This document shows, in pieces, positions 45,150 through 54,716 of a stretch of 56,927 nt of DNA. The DNA lies in the NCBI RefSeq assembly GCF_017888745.1, contig NZ_JAGHFM010000328.1, positions 1 through 56,927 on the forward strand, read 5' to 3'. The notes under the pieces were generated by a model, which was given only the letters and a program-made list of their open reading frames with translations, was not told where the DNA came from and did not search any database. The stretch comes from Terrisporobacter sp. (GTDB lineage: Bacteria; Bacillota; Clostridia; Peptostreptococcales; Peptostreptococcaceae). Each line of letters begins with the position of its first letter. Within the stretch, counting starts at the first letter, position 1. A program made the position numbers and the translations under genes.

Positions 45150-47690
45150 TTAAAGAATATTGTTTGGATTAACATCTATAGATATATTAACATCCTTATC
45201 AAATACAACTTCTTTCTTCGTTATACATATATATTTTATTATACCTTTTAATAAATTAATTTCAATATTATCATCTTTAAATAATAATTGATATCTGTAA
45301 TTTTGATTAATTTTAGAAATAGCACAAGGATTTGGACCTAATATAAAGTCAAAATCGTCTACTCCTCTATTTTTTAATAAATAGATAAGAGAATTGTACA
45401 TATTTTTTATATTCTTCTCAACAAGTTTTTGATTACGTCCACTTACAACTACACTTATCATATTATTAAAAGGTGCATATGAAAATATTTTTCTAATTTT
45501 TATTTCATCTTCGTAAAAGCCTTCAAAATCGTAATTTAAAGCCCTTCGTATTACATAATGATCTGTGTCATAAGTTTGAAGCACTACCTTACCTTCTTTA
45601 TCACTTCTGCCAGCTCTACCTGATACTTGTGTAATTAACTGAAATGTATTTTCAAAACTTTTAAAGTCAGGAAAGTTTAACATCATATCAGCAGATAATA
45701 TACCAACTAAGGTTACATCTTCAAAATCTAACCCCTTACTTAACATTTGAGTTCCTATTAAGATGTTTGCTTCTTTATTCTTAAATTTATTTAAAATTTT
45801 ATCAAGTTCTCCCTTTTTAGAAGTTGTATCTTTATCCATTCGAAGAACTTTTGCATTTTTAAATAATTTTTTTATTTCTTCTTCTACTTTTTCTGTTCCT
45901 ATTCCAAAAGGTCTTACATAATCGCTACCACACTCTGGACAACTTTTAGGTATATTTTCTTCATATCCACAGTAATGACATCTACCACTATTATTATTTT
46001 TATGATAAGTCAAAGAAATATCACAATTTTTACAAGAAAAAACAAAACCACATTTTCTACAGGATACAAAATTTCCGTATCCTCTTCTATTTAAAAACAA
46101 TATTACTTGATTATTGTTACTTAGTTCAGTTTCAATTTCTTCTTGAAGTTTATAAGAAAAAATACTTTTATTGCCTAAAGTTAGTTCCTTCTTCATATCC
46201 ACCACTTCTATAGATGGAAGAGGCTTTTTATTAGCTCTTTCTTTGATAGTTATTAATTCATATTCATTATTCTTAGCCCTATAATACTCTTCTACTGATG
46301 GTGTTGCCGAGCCAAGAATCAATGTAATATTTTGTTTTAACACCATATACTTTCCAACTTCTATAGCGCTAAACTTTGGATTTTTTTCTGATTTATATGC
46401 ACTTTCATGGAATTCATCTATTATTACTACGCCTAAACTGTTAAATGGCGCAAATAATGCCGATCTAGCTCCAATTAATATTCTGATTTTACCTTTTTTT
46501 ATGGCTTTAAATACATCATGTTTTTCACCTTCTGAAAGCTTACTATGAAATACCCCCACAATATCTCCAAATCTATTTTTTAATCTAGAAATAGTTTGAG
46601 GAGTAAGGGATATTTCTGGAACTAAAAATATACTATCTAAACCTTGTTTTAAAGCATAATCAATTATTTCCATATAAACTTCTGTTTTTCCACTACCTGT
46701 TACGCCGTGAATCATATAAGGTTTTTTATGTTCCTTAAACATATCAGATGTAATTTTATCAACTACCGTCTTTTGTTCTTCATTTAAGATTATTTCTTTT
46801 CTTTTTTCATCATAAAAATCACTAGGACTTCTGTAGTAATCTTTAAAATCAAGTGTAATTAAGTTCTTCTTATGTAAAGAACTTATACTAGATTTTGAAG
46901 CATTTAATAATTTAATTAAATCATTAATTTCTATATCATCATTATATTTTAAGAACTCTATAATATCTCTTTGCTTCTCTCCAAGCCTAATTTTATTATA
47001 TCCTATATAATCTTCTATAATATTTTTATCTATATTTAAAGATACATAACAAATTTTCTTCTCATTTTTTTGACTTTTATAATTCCAATATATATCTATT
47101 AACTTTTCTTCTTTCATTTTTAATAAAAGATTATTGATAGTCGTAGAAAGTTTTAAATCTTTTGGATTAATACCTTCATCTATAGCCTTTTCTTTTATTA
47201 ATTTATCTACTTTAATTTTGTTTTTATTTTCTATTATCTTATTAAGAATAAATTTTCTATTTTCACTTAAGCTATCTATTTTTTCGTAAAAACTTTTAGC
47301 ATCTAATTCTTTTAAGTCATTATTTAAACTTATTTCCTTAAAACTTTCTACCTTATATCCTTTAGGATGAAGTAAACTAATACAATCCATATAAGTACAT
47401 AAGTATCTATTTTTCATCCATTGTATAAGTTTAATATCTTCAACTTTAAAAATTGGATATTCATCCAAAATATCAAATAATTCTTTGAAGTCTATATTAT
47501 TTTCAACTATATCTGTAATTAAAAATACATAAGCTTCTATAGGCTTATTTCCTTTTCCAAAAGGAACTAGTACTCTATGACCTACCTCTACATGATTTAA
47601 AAGAAATTCTGGTATTTTATATGTAAATAAGTTATCTGTATATATGCTATTGTTTTTAACTATAACTTTTGCGTATTTTTCTATATACAT
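45150..47690 (-). CDS. priA: PriA, primosomal replication restart helicase
   Basis: Reloads the replisome at stalled forks. The N-terminal DNA-binding domain (1-110) and winged helix (to about 285) are followed by the helicase core with Walker A GSGKT at 332-336, DEFHE (DEAH-type box), GSATPSVEEYYRA, and a zinc-binding insert with four CxxC pairs (CRKCG, CKNC, CHYCG, CPECG) near 535-590; QVSGRAGRS is motif VI. The 846 residues are longer than the usual 730-810, mainly in the region before the helicase. A stem with T-run lies just upstream. Confidence 0.95.
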   Translation of the reverse strand: MYIEKYAKVIVKNNSIYTDNLFTYKIPEFLLNHVEVGHRVLVPFGKGNKPIEAYVFLITDIVENNIDFKELFDILDEYPIFKVEDIKLIQWMKNRYLCTYMDCISLLHPKGYKVESFKEISLNNDLKELDAKSFYEKIDSLSENRKFILNKIIENKNKIKVDKLIKEKAIDEGINPKDLKLSTTINNLLLKMKEEKLIDIYWNYKSQKNEKKICYVSLNIDKNIIEDYIGYNKIRLGEKQRDIIEFLKYNDDIEINDLIKLLNASKSSISSLHKKNLITLDFKDYYRSPSDFYDEKRKEIILNEEQKTVVDKITSDMFKEHKKPYMIHGVTGSGKTEVYMEIIDYALKQGLDSIFLVPEISLTPQTISRLKNRFGDIVGVFHSKLSEGEKHDVFKAIKKGKIRILIGARSALFAPFNSLGVVIIDEFHESAYKSEKNPKFSAIEVGKYMVLKQNITLILGSATPSVEEYYRAKNNEYELITIKERANKKPLPSIEVVDMKKELTLGNKSIFSYKLQEEIETELSNNNQVILFLNRRGYGNFVSCRKCGFVFSCKNCDISLTYHKNNNSGRCHYCGYEENIPKSCPECGSDYVRPFGIGTEKVEEEIKKLFKNAKVLRMDKDTTSKKGELDKILNKFKNKEANILIGTQMLSKGLDFEDVTLVGILSADMMLNFPDFKSFENTFQLITQVSGRAGRSDKEGKVVLQTYDTDHYVIRRALNYDFEGFYEDEIKIRKIFSYAPFNNMISVVVSGRNQKLVEKNIKNMYNSLIYLLKNRGVDDFDFILGPNPCAISKINQNYRYQLLFKDDNIEINLLKGIIKYICITKKEVVFDKDVNISIDVNPNNIL

Positions 47691-47702
47691 AGATTGCTCC
47701 TT

Positions 47703-47733
47703 AAAAATATAAGCACCTATAAATAGATGCTTA
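47703..47733 (-). terminator. Internal terminator or attenuator between coaBC and priA
   Basis: TAAGCA/TGCTTA with CTAT/ATAG (one mismatch) at 47710-47733 overlaps the coaBC stop codon and is followed on the minus strand by TATTTTTAA. Only 20 nt remain before the priA start, so read-through may be partial. Confidence 0.65.
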
Positions 47734-48933
47734 CTTTTCTAATAATGATTTTACTTTATCTAAAATAACATCTGCAACTTCATCCTTCTTCATTTGAGGA
47801 TACTTACTTATGTTACCTTCTTTGTCTATTATTTTAACAATATTTGTGTCAGTTCCAAATCCTGCACCTTCTTCAGTTAAATCATTAGCTACAATAAAGT
47901 CTAAATTTTTCTTTCTAACTTTACCTTTTGCATTTTGAATAAGGTCATTAGTTTCAGCAGCAAATCCTACTAAAATTTTATCCTTTTTAATTTTTCCTAT
48001 TTCAAAGGCTATATCCTTATTTCTATCTAACTCTATTACTAAATCATCATTACTTTTTTTAATTTTTTTATCACTATAAGTTTTAGGTTTATAGTCTGCT
48101 ACTGCTGCACTTTTTATAATTACTTGGCTTTCATCAAAATTATCTATAATTGCATTGTACATATCTTCTGCTGATTGAGTTTTTATTAATTTTTTAATAT
48201 TAGAAGGTGGCTCAATATTTGTAGGTCCACTAACTAAGGTTACATCTGCCCCTCTATTAGCAGCTGCTTTAGCAATAGCATATCCCATTTTTCCAGTAGA
48301 TCTGTTAGTTAAGTATCTTACAGGATCTATACTTTCTACTGTAGGTCCTGCTGTAATCATTATTTTTTTACCTTTTAAATCTTTATTAGTATTACAAAGT
48401 AAATCTATCACAGAATCAACGATTACCTCTGGAGAAGCTAGTTTTCCTTCTCCCACATCTCCACAAGCAAGTCTACCACTTTCAGGATTTATAAAACTAT
48501 AATCTAGTTCTTTTAGTATTTTTATGTTTCTTTGAAGAATAGGATTTTTATACATATTTGTATTCATAGCTGGTGCTATAAGTACCTTACCTGTAGTTGC
48601 CATAACTGTAGTTGTAAGCATGTCATCACAAATACCATTTGCTATCTTACCAATTACATTTGCAGTAGCTGGCGCTATTAAAAATACATCTGCTTTTTTT
48701 GCTAAAGATATATGCTCAACATCCCAAGTTTTCGGTTCTTCAAACATATCTGATACAACATAATTCTGGCTAAGTGATTGAAAGGTTAATGGTGTAACAA
48801 ATTCTTTTGCATTTTTAGTCATAATTACATGAACATTAGCATTTAACTTTTTAAGTCTGCTTACAACATCACAAGCTTTATATACTGCTATTCCTCCGCT
48901 TACTCCAATTACTACAGTTTTATTTTTTAACAT
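47731..48933 (-). CDS. coaBC: CoaBC, phosphopantothenoylcysteine synthetase/decarboxylase
   Basis: Two successive steps of coenzyme A synthesis. The N-terminal flavoprotein decarboxylase (about 1-185) has GVSGGIAVYKACDVVSRL, LIAPATANVIGKIANGICDD and catalytic cysteine in GRLACGDVGEGKLA. The C-terminal CTP-dependent synthetase has ITAGPTVESIDPVRYLTN, then KSAAVADYKPK and FAAETND. 400 residues. GAGGAG precedes ATG 48933, 3 nt after rpoZ. CoaD, two steps on, is in the recG operon. Confidence 0.97.
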   Translation of the reverse strand: MLKNKTVVIGVSGGIAVYKACDVVSRLKKLNANVHVIMTKNAKEFVTPLTFQSLSQNYVVSDMFEEPKTWDVEHISLAKKADVFLIAPATANVIGKIANGICDDMLTTTVMATTGKVLIAPAMNTNMYKNPILQRNIKILKELDYSFINPESGRLACGDVGEGKLASPEVIVDSVIDLLCNTNKDLKGKKIMITAGPTVESIDPVRYLTNRSTGKMGYAIAKAAANRGADVTLVSGPTNIEPPSNIKKLIKTQSAEDMYNAIIDNFDESQVIIKSAAVADYKPKTYSDKKIKKSNDDLVIELDRNKDIAFEIGKIKKDKILVGFAAETNDLIQNAKGKVRKKNLDFIVANDLTEEGAGFGTDTNIVKIIDKEGNISKYPQMKKDEVADVILDKVKSLLEK

Positions 48934-48936
48934 ATC

Positions 48937-49197
48937 TTACTCCTCAATTAATTTACTTTGTTCCTCAGCATGTAATGCTTCTTGTATTTCTATCTCTTCT
49001 TCAGTTAATAATCTGTAAGTTATTTTTCCTTCAGATATTTCTTCAGTAGCAAGCATTACTGGTTTACCTTTATTTATTTTGCTATCTACGTAAGACTCAT
49101 TTCCGTCAACTAATTCTCTAGCTCTTTTAGCTACTGTTCCTACTAAATAATATCTGTTGTCTATTTTCGCTAATACTTCGTTTATAGATGGTTTCAT
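48937..49197 (-). CDS. rpoZ: RNA polymerase omega subunit
   Basis: Chaperones beta-prime and completes core RNA polymerase. 86 residues with the typical VLAKIDNRYYLVGTVAKRAR segment (about 8-27), KGKPVMLATEEI and an acidic helical end. GGGAGGA precedes ATG 49197; it starts 1 nt after gmk. The gmk-rpoZ-coaBC order is conserved widely. Confidence 0.96.
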   Translation of the reverse strand: MKPSINEVLAKIDNRYYLVGTVAKRARELVDGNESYVDSKINKGKPVMLATEEISEGKITYRLLTEEEIEIQEALHAEEQSKLIEE

Positions 49198-49198
49198 T

Positions 49199-49825
49199 TT
49201 ATAATTCCTCCCTAAATTTTCTTATTATTTCTTCTTCATATCTTGCAGATTTATTTTTTTCTGCACTTATTATGTGTTCAATTTCCAGTGCAGCTTCAAC
49301 TTCCCTATTAGTTTCGTTGAAAATAAAATAGTTATAATCTTTAATTTGTTTAATTTCTTCAAAGGCACAGCTTAGTCTCTCTTGCATTTGTTCTTTTGTT
49401 TCTGTTCCCCTTGAAGATAATCTATTTTCTAGTTCATTTAAACTTGGTGGTAAAACAAATATTAATATAGCTTCTGGATATATTTGCTTTACTTGTCTTG
49501 CTCCTTGCATTTCTATTTCAAGTACAACATCTTGACCTTTTTCTAAACTCTCCATAACAGGTCCCTTTGGAGTTCCATAGAAATTACTGTATGTTTGAGC
49601 ATATTCTAAAAACTCATTTTTACTTATCATATCATTGAATTTTTCATGAGTTAAGAAGTAATAGTTTTCACCTTCCACTTCTCCATTTCTTGGCTGTCTA
49701 GTTGTTGCTGATACAGAAAGTTTTAAATCATTATTTCTGTTCATTAATACTTTACAAATAGTGCCTTTTCCTGCACCAGATGGCCCCGATACAACTAGTA
49801 AAAGACCTTTCTTATTTATAACCAT
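49199..49825 (-). CDS. gmk: Guanylate kinase
   Basis: Phosphorylates GMP to GDP. P-loop SGPSGAGKG at 13-21, GMP-binding SATTRQPRNGEVEGENYYFL near 39-58, EIEMQGARQVK near 101-111 and the arginine-containing lid RLSSRGTE near 133-140. 208 residues. A 68-nt spacer with a hairpin separates it from yicC; in many Firmicutes remA lies here. Confidence 0.97.
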   Translation of the reverse strand: MVINKKGLLLVVSGPSGAGKGTICKVLMNRNNDLKLSVSATTRQPRNGEVEGENYYFLTHEKFNDMISKNEFLEYAQTYSNFYGTPKGPVMESLEKGQDVVLEIEMQGARQVKQIYPEAILIFVLPPSLNELENRLSSRGTETKEQMQERLSCAFEEIKQIKDYNYFIFNETNREVEAALEIEHIISAEKNKSARYEEEIIRKFREEL

Positions 49826-49893
49826 TAATATTTCATCCTTTCAACTTATCTATAATAGTATTATACATTAAATAGTATAAATAATACTTTATA

Positions 49894-50775
49894 CTATTCA
49901 ATGTTTTGTATCTGTTCTCTAATTTTTTCTAATTCACTTTTAACTTCTACAACTAAATTAGTTATATTTATATTAGATGATTTTGAGCCCATTGTATTAA
50001 CTTCTCTATTCATTTCTTGAATTAGAAAATCTATTTTTCTACCTATAGATTCATTTTTTACAACTGTATTTTTAAGCTGCTCAATATGACTTTTAAATCT
50101 AACTATCTCTTCTGTAATATTACTTTTATCTGCAAAAATTGCAATTTCTTGTGCTAATCTATTTTCATCTACAATACTTGGATTATCAAGTATTTCATTT
50201 ATTCTAGTGCTTAATTTTTCTTTATATTCATCTACAACAGTATCTGAATATGTTTCAATTTTATTAACTATATTTTTTAGAATATCACATCTTTCTAGTG
50301 TGTCTTCAGCAAGCTTTTTACCTTCTTCTTGTCTCATTTGACCTAATTTTTCAAGCGCAATATCTAAAGCTTCTCTAAGCATTGACCAGTATAAATCTTC
50401 ATCTTCTTCTTTTTCCTCACATTTAACTATATCAGGAAATTTAGCCACATTCATGACACTTATATCATCTTGTAAATCAAATTTTTCTTTTATTTCTTTT
50501 AATATATTTACATATTGAGTTGCTAATTTATCATCGAACTTTAAGTTTACATCCTCTGAACCAATTAAGTCAAGCTTTATATATAAATCCACTCTTCCTC
50601 TTTTTACAAAATTCTTAACGTAATTTCTAATTTTATCTTCTAAAAAAGATATTTTTCTTGGTAGTCGCACATTTATATCACAATATTTATGATTTATAGT
50701 TTTACACTCTATTAAAAAATGATAATTATCATTTTTAAACTCACCTCTACCAAAACCAGTCATACTTATAGCCAT
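49894..50775 (-). CDS. yicC: YicC/YloC family endoribonuclease
   Basis: Stress-induced protein family; E. coli YicC and Bacillus YloC are hexameric endoribonucleases (family knowledge). 293 residues. MTGFGRGEF at 5-13, ECKTINHKYCDINVRLPR near 23-40, and the C-terminal GRKIDFLIQEMNREVNTMGSK segment near 248-268 are the family signature, with a helical middle. GGAGGTA precedes ATG 50775. It starts 4 nt after dapF. Confidence 0.94.
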   Translation of the reverse strand: MAISMTGFGRGEFKNDNYHFLIECKTINHKYCDINVRLPRKISFLEDKIRNYVKNFVKRGRVDLYIKLDLIGSEDVNLKFDDKLATQYVNILKEIKEKFDLQDDISVMNVAKFPDIVKCEEKEEDEDLYWSMLREALDIALEKLGQMRQEEGKKLAEDTLERCDILKNIVNKIETYSDTVVDEYKEKLSTRINEILDNPSIVDENRLAQEIAIFADKSNITEEIVRFKSHIEQLKNTVVKNESIGRKIDFLIQEMNREVNTMGSKSSNINITNLVVEVKSELEKIREQIQNIE

Positions 50776-50778
50776 TTT

Positions 50779-51612
50779 CTATACCTCCAAAATTCCTTCA
50801 CATATTTTCACTGCATTTCCAGTCATATATGCAAAGTCCTCTTCTAAATCTATTTTTATACTTCCACCTTCTGAAGTAACATTAACACTTTTTCCTACTT
50901 TGCCTAAGTAATTACTAATTATTACTGAAGCTGTTATACCAGTTCCACATCCTAATGTATATCCACAACCTCTTTCCCATGTACGTACTATTATATTTTC
51001 TTCATCTAATACTTTTACAAAGTTTACGTTAGTTTTTTTAGGAAACTTTTCATGCTTTTCTAGCAATGCTCCATATTTATGTATTTCATACATATCAAAT
51101 TCATCTACAAATACTATTGTGTGAGGAACTCCCATTAGCATAGAACTTATAATGAATTCTTTATCTAATACTTTAACAGTTTTATTTATAAAAGTATTAT
51201 CTTCATCATTTACTGGAATATCACATGTTTTAAAGCTACCTGATCCCATATTTATTTTTACAGTATCAATTTCATTGCCCTTTAAATTTATTTTTATTTT
51301 TTTTATGCCATCTAATGTATAAACATCAAATTCTTCTTTATTAACTATATTATTGTCATAAACAAATTTAACAAAACATCTAATTCCATTACCACACATA
51401 TGAGCACGACTTCCATCAGAATTATAATAAACCATTTCAACGTCCGCCACATCACTATTTTTCACTACTAAAAGACCATCTGCGCCTACTGAAAATCTTC
51501 TATGACAAACTTTCTTAGCTAATTCTCCATAATTATCTGTATCTATATTATCAAATCTTCCATCTATTGCAATAAAATCATTTCCTATCCCTTGTAACTT
51601 CCAAAATTTCAT
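50779..51612 (-). CDS. dapF: Diaminopimelate epimerase
   Basis: Converts LL- to meso-diaminopimelate for lysine and peptidoglycan. PLP-independent two-base enzyme: C73 in HMCGNGIRCF and the second cysteine in GYTLGCGTGITA near 222. GIGNDF (8-13) and NSDGSRA (64-70) are substrate loops. 277 residues. It implies meso-DAP peptidoglycan. AGGGAGA precedes ATG 51612. It heads the long minus-strand run to prkC; its promoter lies in the divergent spacer with rqcH, not resolved. Confidence 0.97.
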   Translation of the reverse strand: MKFWKLQGIGNDFIAIDGRFDNIDTDNYGELAKKVCHRRFSVGADGLLVVKNSDVADVEMVYYNSDGSRAHMCGNGIRCFVKFVYDNNIVNKEEFDVYTLDGIKKIKINLKGNEIDTVKINMGSGSFKTCDIPVNDEDNTFINKTVKVLDKEFIISSMLMGVPHTIVFVDEFDMYEIHKYGALLEKHEKFPKKTNVNFVKVLDEENIIVRTWERGCGYTLGCGTGITASVIISNYLGKVGKSVNVTSEGGSIKIDLEEDFAYMTGNAVKICEGILEV

Positions 51613-51821
51613 TTTTCTATCTCCCTTTTTTCATTATTTCTAACTAAATATTATACCTTATTTTTAGCTTTTTTTCTATTTTCATTTTAAATAAAATATA
51701 AAGATCTATTTAATATTATTTCATTTTACACATTCATATAAAAGATTGTATGCCTAGTATTCACATCTTGGTTATAATATGTAATAATAGGTTTATTACT
51801 TATGTTTGAAAGGAGATTATT

Positions 51822-53591
51822 ATGGCATTAGATGGTTTAGTGATTCATAGCCTAGCACATGAGCTACATTCTAAGCTTGTGGGTGGTAAGATAGATAAAA
51901 TTCATCAGCCAGAAAATGATGAATTAGTTTTATATATAAGAAATAATAAAGAAAACTTTAAGCTAGTATTAAGTTCTAGCGCTTCTAACCCTAGAGTTTA
52001 TATAGCAAATGATTATAAAAAAGAAAATCCTATAAAAGCACCTATGTTTTGTATGCTATTTAGAAAGTACATACAAGGTGGTATTATAACAGAAATTTCT
52101 CAAGTTAATTTTGAAAGAATAATAAAAATCAGTATTGAGTCTTTTGATGAATTGAAAGAAAAAACTACAAAAGATATCTATATAGAAATAATGGGGAGAC
52201 ATAGTAATATAATTTTAGTTCAACAGAAGGAAGAAAAAATAATAGATTCAATAAAAAGAATTCCTCCTAGTATAAGTAGAGTACGTCAATTATTACCAAA
52301 TTTAACTTATGAACTACCTCCCGCTCAGGATAAAATAAATCCAATTAAGGGTACTTCTATAAAAAGTTTTATCAACACTTTAAGAGAATTTGATGGACCT
52401 CTTTTTAAAGGTATCTATTCTAAGTTTTTAGGAGTAAGTCCATGTGTTGCTAGAGAAATTTGTCATAGGTCAAATTTAAACCCTAATGATAAAGCTGAGA
52501 ATATGTCTAGAGATGAGTTGTCTATTTTATATAGAATTTTTTCAGATTTATTTACTAAAATAAAAAATAATGAATATTCTCCTTGTATAGTAATCGATGA
52601 AAAACTTGATAAAGTAATTGATTTTAGTTGTATTGATCTTACTTATTTAGATGGTAATAAATTCATTAGAAATGATAGTATATCTCAAATTATTGAAGAT
52701 TACTATAAAACAAAAGACATAAAAGATAGAATTCACCAAAGAACTTCTGATTTAAGAAAAAGTATTTCTATTAAATTAGATAGACTTTATCATAAACAAA
52801 AGAAAATAGAAAAAGAATTAATAGATGCTGATAATGCTGATATTTATAAAGTTAGAGGTGAGCTTCTAACGGCTTATATATATATGATAGAAAAAGGTAT
52901 GAAAAGTATAGAAGTTGCTAATTTCTACGATGAAAATTATAGTAATATAACTATATCTCTAAATGAGAACTTAACACCTTCTGAAAATGCACAAAAATAC
53001 TTTAAAAAATATTCAAAATTAAAAACTGCAAAAAAAGAATTAACTTCTCAAATAGAAATTTGTAATGAAGAAATTGAGTACCTAGAAAATATTATGTTAG
53101 GCATTGAGAACTGCGAAAACTTAGAAGAACTTGAAGATATTAAAGAAGAATTAATAAGACTTGGATATGCTAAATCTCCTCATAAATACAAAGCTAAAAA
53201 AGACATAGATTTGACTACAAAGCCAAATCAATTCATATCTTCAGATGGATTTACTATTTTAGTCGGTAAAAATAATAAACAAAATGATTATCTTACTCTG
53301 AGAATAGCAGATCCAGAGGATATTTGGATGCATACTAAAAATATTCCTGGTTCTCATGTTATTATAAAGTGTGCTGGTCAAAATATCTCCGATGAAACTT
53401 TATACGAAAGTGCTATGCTAGCTGCATACTATAGTAAAGGTAGAATGTCATCTCAGGTACCAGTAGACTATACTCTGAAAAAGCATGTAAAAAAACCAAG
53501 TGGCTCTAAACCTGGTATGGTAATTTACGAAACTAACAGTACAATTTATGTAACGCCTACAGAAGAAATGATTGTAAAATTAAAAAAATAA
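51822..53591 (+). CDS. rqcH: RqcH (NFACT family), ribosome quality control factor
   Basis: Binds stalled 50S-peptidyl-tRNA complexes and adds C-terminal alanine tails that mark the chains for degradation. The NFACT-N domain (about 1-170) starts ALDGLVIHSLAHEL; a helix-hairpin-helix region near 200-230, a coiled coil (about 290-430) and the C-terminal NFACT-R domain with DPEDIWMHTKNIPGSHVII near 500-518 follow. 589 residues. GAAAGGAG precedes ATG 51822; TATAAT at 51773-51778 is a possible -10 without a good -35. Older names call it fibronectin-binding protein. Confidence 0.95.
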   Translation: MALDGLVIHSLAHELHSKLVGGKIDKIHQPENDELVLYIRNNKENFKLVLSSSASNPRVYIANDYKKENPIKAPMFCMLFRKYIQGGIITEISQVNFERIIKISIESFDELKEKTTKDIYIEIMGRHSNIILVQQKEEKIIDSIKRIPPSISRVRQLLPNLTYELPPAQDKINPIKGTSIKSFINTLREFDGPLFKGIYSKFLGVSPCVAREICHRSNLNPNDKAENMSRDELSILYRIFSDLFTKIKNNEYSPCIVIDEKLDKVIDFSCIDLTYLDGNKFIRNDSISQIIEDYYKTKDIKDRIHQRTSDLRKSISIKLDRLYHKQKKIEKELIDADNADIYKVRGELLTAYIYMIEKGMKSIEVANFYDENYSNITISLNENLTPSENAQKYFKKYSKLKTAKKELTSQIEICNEEIEYLENIMLGIENCENLEELEDIKEELIRLGYAKSPHKYKAKKDIDLTTKPNQFISSDGFTILVGKNNKQNDYLTLRIADPEDIWMHTKNIPGSHVIIKCAGQNISDETLYESAMLAAYYSKGRMSSQVPVDYTLKKHVKKPSGSKPGMVIYETNSTIYVTPTEEMIVKLKK

Positions 53592-53600
53592 CTGTAAATA

Positions 53601-53641
53601 AAACAGATAATAAGTTTTTATAAGTTTATTATCTGTTTTTT
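53601..53641 (+). terminator. Terminator of rqcH
   Basis: Perfect 13-bp stem (53601-53613 with 53626-53638) followed by T-rich sequence. Confidence 0.88.
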
Positions 53642-54064
53642 TATTTATAATTTTTTTGATGATAATTTTTAATTACACTACTATTTTTAACAAACTATGT
53701 ATTAAAGAAGATGAATATGATCTTATAAATATAGATAAATAAAATGTGAAAAGCTAAAGTTAGTATTATAAACTGTTATTTTCCACCCAACTGTATATTT
53801 TTATAACTGATCCCCACTAATAAATCTTTGACTAACGAGAATTACTCAAATTAATAAGAAAATGATACTAATGAAGAACAATCTTCATATGAAAATTTTG
53901 CTCTCAAACAAGAGTAATCTGATACTCAATATATTTCTTTTAAACATAAAACTTCTATAAAGTAAGATTCTTCAATCGAGTAAAATCAAAAAATAATCAG
54001 TCTTATCGCATAGGTATTCACAGATATTCAGAAGGATCATTATTTTAAATATAAAATGCAAAAG
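53642..54064 (+). other. Decayed sequence without an intact gene
   Basis: All frames are interrupted by stops. Short plus-strand coding-like pieces occur (for example NEEQSSYENFALKQE near 53865-53915), suggesting the 5' part of the lysozyme pseudogene or an unrelated dead gene. I could not align it with the intact copy. Confidence 0.45.
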
Positions 54065-54435
54065 TAACACCTATCACAAAACCATATATCATCGTTATTG
54101 GAAAAACAACTGCCACAAAATTAAATTCAAAAAGTGATCCATCAGCTAATCATAATAAAATAGAAACACAAAAAAGATTCAAATATTAAAGTTTTAGAGA
54201 AAGTGTCGATGTAAGTTATTATAATGGTGATATTGATTGGGATAAAATAAGTTATCCAGTATATTTTGACTTTGAATATTATAGTGTAAGATATGCTAAT
54301 GATCAAGGCATAGCAATTATACAATCTTTAGTTACTGATATGGCTTATACTTTATTAAATAAATTATAAAATCAAGGCTATACAAGCGGTATATATACGA
54401 ATAAAAACTTTGGTAATATCTATTTTAATATTTAA
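54065..54435 (+). pseudogene. Degenerate GH25 lysozyme copy
   Basis: This stretch is clearly homologous to 54976-55620 of the intact gene downstream. It matches the proline-rich linker (TPITKP), a scrambled SH3b part, then VDVSYYNGDIDWDK, YPVYFDFEYYSVRYAND and NQGYTSGIYTNKNFG. Relative to the intact copy it lacks about 95 nt at the SH3b-GH25 junction and about 200 nt inside GH25, contains in-frame stops (one between LLNKL and NQGYTS) and frame changes. The catalytic DFE pair survives but the fold cannot. A strong terminator follows. Confidence 0.88.
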
Positions 54436-54440
54436 ACAAT

Positions 54441-54480
54441 AAAGGTCTGATTACGATATTCTATCGAAATCAGACCTTTT
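54441..54480. terminator. Terminator after the lysozyme pseudogene
   Basis: AAAGGTCTGATT (54441-54452) pairs with AATCAGACCTTT (54468-54479) plus an inner CGATA/TATCG stem, then a short T-run. It insulates the intact lysozyme gene. Confidence 0.88.
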
Positions 54481-54602
54481 AAATATATATATTTACAAAA
54501 TACTAAAAAATTTATTATATATTTCAATTTTCTATTATGAAACCATTTACTATTCATTAATTTTATTATATAGTTGTTTATATGTAATTTATTGTACTAT
54601 TT

Positions 54603-54630
54603 TTGACATATGTGTATAATTATGTAAAAT
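54603..54630 (+). promoter_or_regulatory. Candidate sigma-A promoter of the lysozyme gene
   Basis: TTGACA (54603-54608), 16 nt, TAAAAT (54625-54630). The -35 is perfect; an alternative -10 cannot be excluded in this AT-rich DNA. Confidence 0.55.
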
Positions 54631-54663
54631 TATAGTGTATTAAATCAATTAAAATTTTAAAAG

Positions 54664-54716
54664 AAAGGAGATTAAACGTGAAAGAGCATAACCTCTTTCA
54701 CCCCAGGGGGAAATTT
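54664..54716 (+). promoter_or_regulatory. Two-start hairpin leader of the lysozyme gene
   Basis: AAAGGAG (54664-54670) lies 7 nt before GTG 54678. GTGAAAGAG (54678-54686) pairs perfectly with CTCTTTCAC (54693-54701) around a 6-nt loop. AGGGGG (54705-54710) then lies 6 nt before ATG 54717. The two starts are in the same frame, 13 codons apart, and each has its own good ribosome site. Confidence 0.7.

Noticed and set aside
54142..54324. 60-codon minus-strand open frame
   Set aside because: It is antisense to the GH25 pseudogene, whose plus strand has clear homology to the intact lysozyme.
54664..54716. Riboswitch (cyclic di-GMP or cyclic di-AMP class) upstream of the lysozyme
   Set aside because: Only one short stem and a CCCC/GGGG pair are present; the core motifs and the length of those aptamers are missing.
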